Shown here piece by piece: positions 7,728 to 16,245 of a stretch of DNA of 64,000 nucleotides (the stretch's first letter is position 1; the number at the start of each line of letters is the position of its first letter). Made by a program: the position numbers and the translations under genes. The notes under the pieces were generated by a model that was given only the letters and a program-made list of their open reading frames with translations, was not told the origin of the DNA and made no database searches. The DNA is from Mycobacterium sp. GA-0227b. GTDB taxonomy: Bacteria; Actinomycetota; Actinomycetes; Mycobacteriales; Mycobacteriaceae. The DNA lies in the NCBI RefSeq assembly GCF_001499855.1, contig NZ_LQIK01000007.1, positions 62,001 through 126,000 on the forward strand, read 5' to 3'.

Positions 7728-8818
7728 AGGTCGTCGTCGAGGCGGACGGGGGCTCTCGGGGCAATCCCGGGCCGGCCGCCTACGGCTCGGTGGTGTGGTC
7801 GGCGGACCGCACCACCGTGCTCGCCGAGAGCAAGGAGGCGATCGGCCGCGCCACCAACAACGTCGCCGAGTATCGCGGGCTGATCGCCGGGCTCGGCGAG
7901 GCGGCCAGTCTGGGCGCAAGCGAAGTCGACGTGTTCATGGACTCCAAGCTCGTGGTGGAGCAGATGTCGGGGCGCTGGAAGGTCAAGCATCCCGACCTCG
8001 CCCCCCTGCACCGGCAGGCCCGCGACCTCGCCGCGCGCTTCGACCGTGTCACGTACACATGGATCCCGCGGGCGCAGAACAGCCACGCCGACCGGTTGGC
8101 GAACGAGGCGATGGACGCCGCGGCCGAATCACTCACCGGCCCAGCGCACGCCACGCCGCAGCAGGCTCCGAATCCGGTGGCGTGGACCGGGGCGCGGGGC
8201 GCACCGACCCGGTTTCTGCTGCTGCGGCACGGTCAGACGGAGTTGTCGGTGCATCGCCGGTATTCGGGCCGCGGCAACCCGGCGCTGACCGACCTCGGAC
8301 GACGCCAGGCCGAAGCGGCCGCGCAGTATCTGGGGCGTAAAGGCGGTATCGCCGCCGTCATCACCTCGCCGCTGCAGCGCGCGTATGACACCGCAACGGC
8401 GGCGGCCAAGGCGCTCGGCCTGGACGTGTCCGTCGACGACGACCTGATCGAGACCGACTTCGGTGCGTGGGAGGGGTTGACGTTCGCCGAAGCCGCCGAG
8501 CGGGATCCCGAGTTGCACCGGCGCTGGCTGCGGGACACGTCCACGGCACCGCCGCAGGGTGAGAGTTTCGACTCCGCCGCCGAGCGGGTCGGCAGGGCGA
8601 GGGCGCGGATCATCGCCGAACACGCGGGGGACACCGTGTTGGTGGTCTCGCACGTGACGCCGATCAAGACGCTTCTGCGCATGGCACTCGATGGCGGCGC
8701 GAGCATCCTCTACCGGATTCATCTCGACCTGGCGTCGCTGTCGATCGCGGAGTTCTATCCCGACGGCGCGGCCTCGGTGCGGCTGGTCAATCAGACCGCC
8801 TACCTTGACGAGTCGTGA
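7724..8818 (+). CDS. Bifunctional RNase HI / histidine phosphatase (CobC-type alpha-ribazole phosphatase)
   Basis: A 364-residue fusion equal in length to Rv2228c. Residues 1-135 are RNase HI: EADGGSRGNPGPAAYG with the first catalytic Asp, NNVAEYRG with the Glu, MDSKLVVEQM with the second Asp, and NSHADRLAN with the last. Residues about 160-364 are a histidine phosphatase: LLRHGQTE with the catalytic His, SPLQRAYDTA, ETDFGAWEG and VSHVTPIK. The first half degrades RNA in RNA:DNA hybrids; the second is related to alpha-ribazole phosphatase, the last step of the lower cobalamin pathway. GTG 7724 overlaps the previous stop; the longer frame to 7676 lies inside that gene. Confidence 0.93.
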   Translation: MKVVVEADGGSRGNPGPAAYGSVVWSADRTTVLAESKEAIGRATNNVAEYRGLIAGLGEAASLGASEVDVFMDSKLVVEQMSGRWKVKHPDLAPLHRQARDLAARFDRVTYTWIPRAQNSHADRLANEAMDAAAESLTGPAHATPQQAPNPVAWTGARGAPTRFLLLRHGQTELSVHRRYSGRGNPALTDLGRRQAEAAAQYLGRKGGIAAVITSPLQRAYDTATAAAKALGLDVSVDDDLIETDFGAWEGLTFAEAAERDPELHRRWLRDTSTAPPQGESFDSAAERVGRARARIIAEHAGDTVLVVSHVTPIKTLLRMALDGGASILYRIHLDLASLSIAEFYPDGAASVRLVNQTAYLDES

Positions 8819-9399
8819 AGATGGAGCCGCTCACCGTGCGGCCCGAAGATCGTGATCGCCTCAACCGGCCCGTCGACCACCCCGAACCAGTGCGGGGTCC
8901 AGGTGGAAAACTCAACCGCCTCACCAGGTTTGACCGTGAAATCGCGATCACCGAGGACCAGCCGGAGGTGACCGGACAGCACGTACATCCAGTCCTGGCC
9001 CTCATGCACGGGCAGTTCGGCGGGCGGGGTGCGGCGCCGGGCGCTGATCCTGATCTTGAACGCGTGCAGACCGCCCGCGGCCTGACGGGTCAGCGGCCAG
9101 TACGTGATTCCGCGTGCGGTGTGAGAGCCGCTGCGCACCCGGGGATCCTCGGCTTCCGGTGCGCGGAGTAGTTCGTCGGTGCTCACCGACAGCGCGGCGG
9201 CCAACCTCGGCAGGTGGTCGAGCGCGAGCCGGCGCTTACCGGATTCGAGTCGGCTCAGCGTCGACACGTCGATGTTCGACCGGCCCGCGACGTCTTCGAG
9301 GGTCAGGCCGCGCTGCAAGCGCAGTTCGCGCAGCCTGCGCCGCACCTTCGCGTCGACGCTCTCTTCTGCTTTTGCCTGCATGGCAAGAAAGCTTGGCAT
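8800..9399 (-). CDS. XRE-family regulator with cupin domain
   Basis: 199-residue transcription factor. Residues about 18-75 are an XRE/lambda-Cro helix-turn-helix (LRELRLQRGLTLEDVAGRSN, then STLSRLESGKRRL). Residues about 115-195 are a cupin_2 barrel (HEGQDWMYVLSGHLRLVLGD, and TPHWFGVVDGPVEAITIFGP), the usual effector domain in this class. Two starts are possible, 9399 and the Met at 9381. It is divergent from the TrxR-like gene with only about 30-48 bases between the start codons, so it very probably controls that gene and itself. Its 3' end overlaps the RNase HI fusion by 19 bases on the opposite strand. Confidence 0.88.
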   Translation of the reverse strand: MPSFLAMQAKAEESVDAKVRRRLRELRLQRGLTLEDVAGRSNIDVSTLSRLESGKRRLALDHLPRLAAALSVSTDELLRAPEAEDPRVRSGSHTARGITYWPLTRQAAGGLHAFKIRISARRRTPPAELPVHEGQDWMYVLSGHLRLVLGDRDFTVKPGEAVEFSTWTPHWFGVVDGPVEAITIFGPHGERLHLHDSSR

Positions 9400-9428
9400 C
9401 TTGTAGGGGGTGGTTGCAAGGTGGACGC

Positions 9429-10385
9429 ATGGACACAGATTGGGATTGCGTCGTGGTCGGTGGCGGTGCGGCCGGACTGAGCGCCGGCCTGGTGTTGGGC
9501 CGGGCTCGGCGGCGCACGCTGGTGATCGACTCCGGCGCGCAGAGCAACCTGGCCGCGCACGGTATCGGTGGACTGCTGGGGCACGACGGTCGGCCGCCGG
9601 CGCAGCTGTACGAACTGGGGCGCCGGGAACTATCGGCGTATCCGAGCGTCGAGGTGCGCACCGGCGACGTCGTCGGCGGTGAACGGACCGGGAGAGGCTT
9701 CGAGCTGCGGATGGCCGACGGCCGGATCGAGCGGACCCGGCGGGTGCTGCTGGCCACCGGTATGGAGTATCGGCCCCCGCAGCTTCCGGGGCTGGCGGAA
9801 CTGTGGGGCCGGTCGGTGTTCCACTGCCCGTTCTGCCACGGCTGGGAGGTTCGCGACCAGCCGCTGGGCGTACTGGCGCGTGGGGAGCGTGCGGTGCATT
9901 CGGCGCTGTTGTTGCGTATGTGGAGCGACGACGTGGTCCTGCTCACCGACGGTCCCGCCGATCTCGACGACGGGCAGCGGCAACGGCTGGTCGCCGCGGA
10001 CGTCCCGATCGATGAGCGGGCGGTCGCCGAACTCGCCGTGCGGGACGGGGATTTGGAGGCCGTGGTGTTCGCCGACGGGAGTCGCCTTGCGCGGACGGGT
10101 CTGCTGGTCGCGACGACGCTGCATCAACGTTCGTCGCTCGCCGAGCAACTCGGCGCTACACAGGGCGACCCGACACCGATTGCGCAGAACCCCGTTTACG
10201 TCGACGCGCTCTACCGCACAAGTGCGCCAGGCGTTTTCGCCGCCGGCGACCTCAGCGCGCAGATGCCGCAGGTGGCCGCAGCGGTGGCCGGCGGCTCGGC
10301 AGCGGCCGCCGCCGTGGTGCAGAGCCTGATCGAGGACGACTATCCAGTTGATGTTCCGGAAGGGAGCCGACATGTCAACGCCTGA
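9429..10385 (+). CDS. Thioredoxin-reductase-like FAD/NAD(P) oxidoreductase with CPFC centre
   Basis: 318-residue flavoprotein. The FAD Rossmann motif VVVGGGAAGLSAG is at residues 8-20, the redox pair CPFC at Cys133/Cys136 in the thioredoxin-reductase position followed by HGWE, and a C-terminal FAD-contacting GVFAAGDL at about residue 277. The NADPH motif of true TrxR (GGGNSA-like) is not preserved; here the segment reads LGVLARGERAVHSALL. The CPFCHG style resembles dithiol oxidases such as GliT/HlmI rather than housekeeping TrxR (comparison from memory). ATG 9429 is chosen over a long upstream frame running through the regulator. Its 3' end overlaps a methyltransferase gene by 14 bases. Confidence 0.85.
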   Translation: MDTDWDCVVVGGGAAGLSAGLVLGRARRRTLVIDSGAQSNLAAHGIGGLLGHDGRPPAQLYELGRRELSAYPSVEVRTGDVVGGERTGRGFELRMADGRIERTRRVLLATGMEYRPPQLPGLAELWGRSVFHCPFCHGWEVRDQPLGVLARGERAVHSALLLRMWSDDVVLLTDGPADLDDGQRQRLVAADVPIDERAVAELAVRDGDLEAVVFADGSRLARTGLLVATTLHQRSSLAEQLGATQGDPTPIAQNPVYVDALYRTSAPGVFAAGDLSAQMPQVAAAVAGGSAAAAAVVQSLIEDDYPVDVPEGSRHVNA

Positions 10386-10998
10386 CGCCAAACAGCATTG
10401 GGAAGAGCGCTACAGCGAACAGGACCGCATCTGGAGCGGGCGGGCGAACATTCGTCTCGTCGACGTTGCGTCGGGCCTGAAGCCCGGCGTCGCACTGGAT
10501 CTCGGCAGCGGCGAGGGCGGTGACGCGATGTGGCTGGCCGAACACGGATGGCGGGTGGTCGCCGTCGACATCTCCGACACCGCGCTGCGACGGGCCGCCG
10601 AAGATGCGGCCGCGCGTGGGGTGGGTGACCGGATCGACTTCCAACAGCACGACCTGTCGGAAAGCTTCCCGGAGGGTGACTTCGATCTGGTGAACGCGCA
10701 GTTCCTGCACTCCACTTTTCCGCTCGACCGGACGGCGATCTTCCAAGCGGCCGCGCGGGCCGTCCGACCGGGCGGGCTTCTACTGATCGTCGATCACAGC
10801 GGGCCGCCGCCGTGGGCGTCGCAGCTCGATGACCACCACCACCTGTTCACACCGCCCGACGAAGTCGTCGCGGAGCTGAATCTGCCCGAGGCCGAATGGG
10901 AGCCGGCTCGGATCGACACGCCGACGCGAGAGGTGACGACGCCGGACGGCGAGACAGCGACGTGGGTCGACAACGTGATCATGTTGCGTCGGCGCTAG
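10372..10998 (+). CDS. Class I SAM-dependent methyltransferase
   Basis: 208-residue methyltransferase. Motif I is VALDLGSGEGGDAMWLAEHGW near residues 40-60, motif II VVAVDIS near 63, and the post-motif region ending VNAQFLH; the N-terminus HWEERYSEQDRIWSGRAN is typical of TehB/thiopurine-methyltransferase-like small enzymes. ATG 10372 is preceded by GGAAGGGAG, and the gene overlaps the oxidoreductase by 14 bases, so they are co-translated. I recall that related actinobacterial proteins can be annotated as one fused oxidoreductase/methyltransferase chain, which supports joint action. The substrate is unknown. Confidence 0.87.
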   Translation: MSTPDAKQHWEERYSEQDRIWSGRANIRLVDVASGLKPGVALDLGSGEGGDAMWLAEHGWRVVAVDISDTALRRAAEDAAARGVGDRIDFQQHDLSESFPEGDFDLVNAQFLHSTFPLDRTAIFQAAARAVRPGGLLLIVDHSGPPPWASQLDDHHHLFTPPDEVVAELNLPEAEWEPARIDTPTREVTTPDGETATWVDNVIMLRRR

Positions 10999-11001
10999 CG
11001 G

Positions 11002-11718
11002 TCACGCGGCGTCGTGGAAGATCAGCCCAAGGGTGTACCGCTCACCCGAGCGCACCACCGACACACCGTGTCGGACCGGCGCGGCGGACCATCCGCGGGT
11101 CGACCGCACGGGCCGCTCGCGCGTGGTGAAGACGTATCCGTGTCCGTGCGGCAGCAGCGTCGCGGTACCGCGGGACTGGGCGCGGGGGCGCTGTTCGACC
11201 AGCATGAACTCGCCGCCGGTGTGGTCGACGCCCGGTTCGCTGAGGTTGATCACCACCTGCAACGGAAACACCAAGTCGCCGTAGAGGTCTCGGTGCAGAG
11301 CATTCCAGTCGCCCGGGCCGTACTTGAGCAGCAGCGCCGTTGACTTGGCCTGGCCGGCGGCGTGGCACTGGTCGATCTAGTCGTCGAAGCTCTCCGGCCA
11401 CGGGGCCGGGCGGCCCAACTTGCTCCACCAGTCGCGGGCGATCGGGAGCAGCCGCGGGTACAGCGCCTGCCTGAGCGCTTCGACCGGTTCGGGGTAGGGC
11501 CGGCGGAAGTAGCGGTATTCGCCCTCCTCGAAGCGATATCGAGCCATGTCGATGGTCGCGCGGAACAAGTCGTCGGCAGGATAGAGGCTTCTGATCGCCG
11601 CCGCTTCACCCTTAGTGAGCAGGCGGGGAAGCAGGGCGCCGCCGGTTGCGTCGAGTTCAGCGGCGATGGTCTCCCAGTCGCCGGAGTCCACGCGAGTTCG
11701 CCATTTGGTCTGGGCCAT
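11002..11718 (-). pseudogene. 2OG-Fe(II) oxygenase (prolyl-hydroxylase-like) interrupted by in-frame TAG
   Basis: Reads as one gene with one lesion. From ATG 11718 (or 11766) the frame runs through a typical N-terminal half (KGEAAAIRSLYPADDLFR, YRYFRRPYPEPV) to SFDD and then TAG at 11379-11377. The same frame continues, without any shift, into CHAAGQAKSTALLLKYGPGD, then NALHRDLYG with the HxD iron ligands, GGEFMLVEQRPRAQS, and VRHGVSVVRSGERYTLGLIFHD with the third His and the 2OG Arg, stopping at 11002. Every expected catalytic residue survives downstream of the stop. This fits a recent pseudogene, a sequencing error or suppressor readthrough; a TGG-to-TAG change would explain it. Last gene of a minus-strand cluster. 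Confidence 0.8.
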
Positions 11719-11789
11719 ACCTGGTAAACGTGCGGGATCGCGGATTCGTGAGACGGACACGTCCATTGGTGGGGTCGGTGGTGCCGGTT

Positions 11790-12029
11790 CTAGTCGCGTC
11801 GGGTCAACTCGACCTTGACGAGATCGAGAAAGGCATCGACCTCGTCCTCGTCGTAGCCCCGCTTGAACAGAGGTGGCTTGGAAAACGCCACATTGTGGAC
11901 GTGCTCGGCGGTGAGTGGGTCCGAGCCGGCAACGGGGTCGGCGCCGACGCGCGGCTCAGCCAGCCGGCGCTCGAGCTCAGAAATCCTCTTCTCCGGGTCA
12001 CTCGGGTCCACTCGAGAAGAACGTCCCAC
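11790..12029 (-). CDS. Small DivIVA-domain protein
   Basis: 79-residue protein from GTG 12029, two bases after the stop of the upstream methyltransferase gene. Residues 14-25 form a short charged helix ([11 protein letters not shown]). From about residue 39 to the end comes a near-copy of the N-terminal lipid-binding segment of DivIVA/Wag31: [20 protein letters not shown] then [17 protein letters not shown]. In Wag31 this segment begins the protein and is followed by long coiled coils; here it is at the C-terminus with nothing after it. It could bind the pole or other DivIVA chains, or be a remnant. The much longer frame reaching 12452 is antisense-frame noise over the methyltransferase gene. 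Confidence 0.75.
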   Translation of the reverse strand: MGRSSRVDPSDPEKRISELERRLAEPRVGADPVAGSDPLTAEHVHNVAFSKPPLFKRGYDEDEVDAFLDLVKVELTRRD

Positions 12030-12031
12030 CG

Positions 12032-12529
12032 CTAGGTCTGTGGCGTCCACGGCGTCAGCCGGGGGAGCCACGCCGACACGTTGTCGCGGTAGGTCTCGTA
12101 CTGCTGCCCATACGTGCGAACCAGCGTCGGTTCTTCGTACCAGCGCACGAACGAGGCCGTGACGGCCCATGCGATCGCGGCGTAGACGACGAGCCACATG
12201 TTCGCGAACAGCACCGCCTGGCCGAGGATGGCCGTGATGAGACCGGCATACATCGGGTTGCGGACGAACCGGTTGAAGCCCGTCACGACCAGTCGTTCGG
12301 TTGGCGCGACGGGCATCGGAGTGCCACCAGCTCTTACGAATTCGACGAACGCGTGAATGGGCGGGATCAGACCGACGACGATCATCACGCCGCCCAGTGC
12401 CACACGCCACGGCGAAACGGGATCGGGAAGGTCCCAGCGGGTGATCAGCCACGGGCCGAGCCCGACGAAGCTGCCGGGCGCGACCACGAAGAACGCCGCC
12501 GAAGCCAGCGCAGCGGTGCCGATCCGCAT
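12032..12529 (-). CDS. Isoprenylcysteine carboxyl methyltransferase-like membrane protein
   Basis: 165-residue membrane protein with about four hydrophobic segments (residues 5-30, 44-65, 96-125). The C-terminal half carries the ICMT/PEMT pattern: [20 protein letters not shown] and [20 protein letters not shown], in which Arg-Asn-Pro-Met-Tyr and the Glu-Glu-Pro-x-Leu block bind SAM. Bacterial members methylate small or lipid-like acceptors; the substrate cannot be deduced. Five bases after the VOC gene and two before the DivIVA-domain gene, so it belongs to the same transcript. Confidence 0.85.
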   Translation of the reverse strand: MRIGTAALASAAFFVVAPGSFVGLGPWLITRWDLPDPVSPWRVALGGVMIVVGLIPPIHAFVEFVRAGGTPMPVAPTERLVVTGFNRFVRNPMYAGLITAILGQAVLFANMWLVVYAAIAWAVTASFVRWYEEPTLVRTYGQQYETYRDNVSAWLPRLTPWTPQT

Positions 12530-12534
12530 GCGCG

Positions 12535-12978
12535 TCAGCCGGTGCCGGCCGGGATGTCCGCGAGCTGGGTCAACCTCACGCTGTTGCCGGACGGGTCGCG
12601 GAAGCCGGAATCGATGCCGTACGGCATCTGGTGCGGCTCCTCGGTGAACTCCACCCCGCGCGAACGCATTTCCTCATAAGTCGCCTGGCAGTTGTCCGTG
12701 GTGAGGAATACCGTGCCGGCGAACCCCTTCGCGGTGAGATCGAGCACCTGCTGGCGGGTGGCCTCGTCCATCACCGGCGCGCCGGGCACGGCCATCAAGA
12801 CCAGCGAAAAGTCGTCCTGCCCCGGCGGGCCGACCGTCAGCCACCGGAACGGCGTGTCCCCATCGGGAAGCGAAACATCCTGGCGCACTTCCATTCCGAC
12901 CTTTTCGGTCCAAAACTTCAATGCGACGTCTTGGTCGTGAACCCAGATCTGGGCGCTCGAGATTCTCAACATGGGCAC
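12535..12978 (-). CDS. VOC superfamily protein (glyoxalase/dioxygenase fold)
   Basis: 147-residue protein of the vicinal oxygen chelate fold. Two beta-alpha-beta-beta-beta modules are visible: [20 protein letters not shown] opening the first, and [20 protein letters not shown] opening the second, closing with the canonical [14 protein letters not shown]. Such proteins include glyoxalases, fosfomycin-type resistance enzymes and ring-cleavage dioxygenases, but the sequence does not decide between them. It follows the AraC regulator by four bases. Confidence 0.85.
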   Translation of the reverse strand: MPMLRISSAQIWVHDQDVALKFWTEKVGMEVRQDVSLPDGDTPFRWLTVGPPGQDDFSLVLMAVPGAPVMDEATRQQVLDLTAKGFAGTVFLTTDNCQATYEEMRSRGVEFTEEPHQMPYGIDSGFRDPSGNSVRLTQLADIPAGTG

Positions 12979-12982
12979 GACG

Positions 12983-13444
12983 CTACGACGCCGGTCGCGG
13001 GCCCGTCTTCTCCCCGTGTGCTGTCTTGCGGACCCGACTGTCGGCGGGCTGGCGGGTGTCGCGTTTGAGAATGCAGCTGGGCACCCGGGCGTGCATGGCC
13101 GCCGGCGGCAGGCTGGCGCGGTAGGCCGCCGGCGGCTTGCCGTACACCCGGGCGAACGAGGTGGTGAACGATCCGACGCTGGCCAACCCGACCATCACGC
13201 AGATATCGGCCACCGAGCGGTCGGTGTACCGCAACAGCGCCGCCGCCCGCTCCAGCCGTCGGGTCTGCAGATAGGCATGCGGCGATTCGCCGAAGGTTCG
13301 GGTGAACATCCGGCTGAAATGGGCCCGCGACAACCCGGCCGCGGCGGCCAGGTCGTCGACGGTGATGGGCTCGGCATAGCGCGCGTCGACCAGGTCTTTG
13401 GCGCGCATGAGGTAGCGCGCCGGAGGAACCTGCGCCATGGGCAT
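12983..13444 (-). CDS. AraC-family transcriptional regulator
   Basis: 153-residue protein made almost entirely of the AraC/XylS DNA-binding domain: two helix-turn-helix units, the first at VDDLAAAAGLSRAHFSRMF and the second at SVADICVMVGLASVGSFTTS with the signature FARVYGKPPAAYR. It lacks the usual N-terminal ligand-binding domain, so it may respond through a partner or by expression level. The C-terminal 35 residues are basic and low-complexity. It heads the minus-strand cluster down to the oxygenase pseudogene, and its start is 50 bases from the 5' end of rnpB on the opposite strand. Confidence 0.88.
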   Translation of the reverse strand: MPMAQVPPARYLMRAKDLVDARYAEPITVDDLAAAAGLSRAHFSRMFTRTFGESPHAYLQTRRLERAAALLRYTDRSVADICVMVGLASVGSFTTSFARVYGKPPAAYRASLPPAAMHARVPSCILKRDTRQPADSRVRKTAHGEKTGPRPAS

Positions 13445-13493
13445 AAGTATGTCGAACTCGCGGAACAGCGGCGACTGGCAGTACGTTGTATGC

Positions 13494-13905
<412 letters not shown>

Positions 13906-13917
13906 CTCGCCGGCCGC

Positions 13918-15390
13918 TCACCGCGCCTTGCGCACCGCCTTGGCCAGCTTCGTCAACGCGCCGTCCAACTGGTCGCGCGCGCGTTGGGCGACCTCGGCCT
14001 CCTGCTGGTAGAGCAGGCCGTAGGTGAAGGTGTCTTCGCCTGCGGCGTGCGCGGCTTCGGCCTGCTGACCCAGATGAGTCCGGCTGACCACGCTGTCCTG
14101 ATGGTCGCCGAGCAGCGACTGAACGGCTTTGGCCCGATCCGACACCTTGGCCGCGCCGGTCGCCGCGGCGGTGTAGCGAAGACGCTTGGCGCCCTTACGG
14201 ATTCGATGCAGTGCTTCATCCTTTTCGGTGTCCGCCTCGGCGGCGGCCTTGGCCGCTTTGCGGACCCGCTTGTAGGCCGCGTCGATCGTCGCCTGGCTGC
14301 GCTCCTCCTCGTCCTGCGGCGCCGGTTCGGCGGCGATCAGGCCTTCGAGCGCGTCGAGAAGCCGGAAGTAGCGCTGCGAACGCATCGCGATCAGTGACCG
14401 GCGCAGCCCGGCCGCATAGCGCCGCTTGGCGCCGTCGACCAACCGCTCTCGCACCGGGCCGCGGACCAGTTCCTCGGGCAGCTCATCGAGCGCCTGCTCG
14501 TAGCGTTGGGCCAGCACTTCCGCGTCGCGCGCCACGCCGAGGATCGCGGCGAGCTGCCGGAGTTCGTCGAGGATCCAGGCGTCGTCGGAGATGCCGAACG
14601 CCTCCCGTGACGACTGCAGAAGGCTGCGGATCTTGCGCGTCGTCACTCGCATCTGGTGCACCGAGTCGTCGACGTCGGCGCGCACCGCCCGGTCCCACTC
14701 GATCAGCTCCTCCACCTGTTCGGCCACCGCGCGGTGCACCGGGTCGGCCGGTCGCGGGACCGCCTCGGGTTGCGACGACTCGGCCAGCACCCGCGCCAGT
14801 TTGGAACCGCTGGCCGCGGGATCGGCCCCCGCGTCGATCAGCCGGTTGGACAACCGGTCAAGCAGTTCGCGGTCGGCCCCGTCGGTCAGCTCGAGTTCCC
14901 ATTCGCGCCACGCCTGCTCGGGGCCGCCCGGCTCGGCCGCAGCGGTGACCTCGTCGTCGCAGAACTCCGCCACCGGTGTCCCGTCGGGACCGTAGAGCAG
15001 GTCGACGGTGCGCCGTGTCGAGATGCGCGCGACCGGCCCCAGCGGGCGGTCGCGCACGATGGCCAGCACGACGTCACGCAGCGTCGCCGGCACCTCATCC
15101 TCTTCGCCGAGGGGCTCTCTGACCTCGGTACGCGCGTCGGGACCGGCCGGAAGCTTGAGGTGCCATCCGGCGTCCGCGCCGCCGGTGCGGCGGCGCAGCG
15201 TGATGCGGCGCGCAGCCAGTGCGTGGTCCGGGGTGTCGAAGTACACGGCTTCCAGCCGGTGTACCGGTGCGCGTTCGACGCGCACCACCGACGACAAACC
15301 GTCGAATGACGGTGACACGGTCGAATCGACGACGTCGAACTTGCGCTCGACCTCGAGATGCCGCGATGACTGGTCATTGGATTTGCCCAT
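13918..15390 (-). CDS. CYTH and CHAD domain protein
   Basis: 490-residue protein corresponding to Rv2226. The N-terminal CYTH domain (triphosphate tunnel fold) starts with the signature EVERKFDV at residues 14-21 and contains the alternating charged strands (FDTPDHALAARRITLRRR, WHLKLP). The C-terminal half is a helical CHAD domain with conserved histidines (VHQMRVTTRKIRSLL, LHRIRKGAKRLRY). CYTH-CHAD proteins are linked to polyphosphate or inorganic triphosphate binding, so a phosphate-related role is likely but not shown. ATG 15390 (MGKSND) is preferred over the 24-residue upstream extension. It ends 12 bases from the rnpB 3' end. Confidence 0.93.
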   Translation of the reverse strand: MGKSNDQSSRHLEVERKFDVVDSTVSPSFDGLSSVVRVERAPVHRLEAVYFDTPDHALAARRITLRRRTGGADAGWHLKLPAGPDARTEVREPLGEEDEVPATLRDVVLAIVRDRPLGPVARISTRRTVDLLYGPDGTPVAEFCDDEVTAAAEPGGPEQAWREWELELTDGADRELLDRLSNRLIDAGADPAASGSKLARVLAESSQPEAVPRPADPVHRAVAEQVEELIEWDRAVRADVDDSVHQMRVTTRKIRSLLQSSREAFGISDDAWILDELRQLAAILGVARDAEVLAQRYEQALDELPEELVRGPVRERLVDGAKRRYAAGLRRSLIAMRSQRYFRLLDALEGLIAAEPAPQDEEERSQATIDAAYKRVRKAAKAAAEADTEKDEALHRIRKGAKRLRYTAAATGAAKVSDRAKAVQSLLGDHQDSVVSRTHLGQQAEAAHAAGEDTFTYGLLYQQEAEVAQRARDQLDGALTKLAKAVRKAR

Positions 15391-15464
15391 GGTGCGAGAC
15401 AGATTGCCACACGCGGGTGAACACGGGGGAAGGGTCCCGAGGATGAGAAAGATAGGGTCCACCT

Positions 15465-16244
15465 GTGACCGATTACGAAACGCTGACCTTCGAGCAGACC
15501 CGTGCGATCGCCCGCATCACGCTGAACCGGCCGGACGCGGCAAACGGCATGAACGCCACCATGACTCGTGAGCTGGCCGCCGCCGCCAAGCAATGCGACA
15601 CCGACGCGACCAAGGTTGTCGTGCTCACCGGGTCGGGCCGGTTCTTCTGCGCCGGTGGAGATTTGAAGTCGTTCGCGTCAGCGCCGGACCGCGGCGCTCA
15701 CATCAAGGGCGTCGCCGACGATCTGCACCGCGCGATCTCGACCTTCGCACGGATGAACGCGGTGCTGATCACCGCGGTGAACGGCACCGCCGCGGGCGCG
15801 GGATTCTCAATCGCCGTGACCGGCGATCTGGTGCTGGCCGCCGAGTCCGCGTCGTTCACGATGGCCTACACCCGGGTGGGCTTGAGCCCCGACGGCAGCG
15901 CGTCGTATTACCTGCCGCGGCTCATCGGGATCACCAAGACCAAGGAGCTCATGCTGACCAACCGCACCCTGTCCGCGCAGGAGGCGTCGGCGTGGGGTTT
16001 GGTCACCGAGGTGGTTCCCGACGCGGAGTTGGCCGACCGGGCCGCGAAGCTCGCCGATCAAATGGCCGCCACCGCAGCCGGTTCCAACGGCGGCATCAAG
16101 CAGCTGCTGCTCGGGACGTTCAAGAACGGACTCGAGGAGCAGATGGAACTCGAGAGCCGGCTCATCGCCGGACGCGCGGTGTCCCGCGACGGCGTCGAGG
16201 GCGTCGACGCGTTTCTGGCCAAGCGCAAGCCGGAGTTTCAGTAG
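15465..16244 (+). CDS. Enoyl-CoA hydratase/isomerase family protein
   Basis: 259-residue crotonase-fold protein starting at GTG 15465. The oxyanion-hole segments are visible: FCAGGDLKSFA near residue 60 and NGTAAGAGFSIAVTGDLVLA near 107. At the hydratase catalytic positions there is Asp/Gly (GLSPDGSASYYLPRLIG) rather than the two glutamates of classic hydratases, so it may be an isomerase or another crotonase-type enzyme. It sits alone, divergent from the CYTH/CHAD gene and convergent with panB. I do not recall an orthologue at this point in M. tuberculosis. Confidence 0.88.
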   Translation: MTDYETLTFEQTRAIARITLNRPDAANGMNATMTRELAAAAKQCDTDATKVVVLTGSGRFFCAGGDLKSFASAPDRGAHIKGVADDLHRAISTFARMNAVLITAVNGTAAGAGFSIAVTGDLVLAAESASFTMAYTRVGLSPDGSASYYLPRLIGITKTKELMLTNRTLSAQEASAWGLVTEVVPDAELADRAAKLADQMAATAAGSNGGIKQLLLGTFKNGLEEQMELESRLIAGRAVSRDGVEGVDAFLAKRKPEFQ

Positions 16245-16245
16245 C

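Noticed and set aside
11042..11428. Possible frameshift explanation for the broken oxygenase
   Set aside because: The overlapping 128-residue frame is a different frame with arginine-rich noise. Both homologous halves lie in the same frame, so the lesion is a stop codon, not a frameshift.
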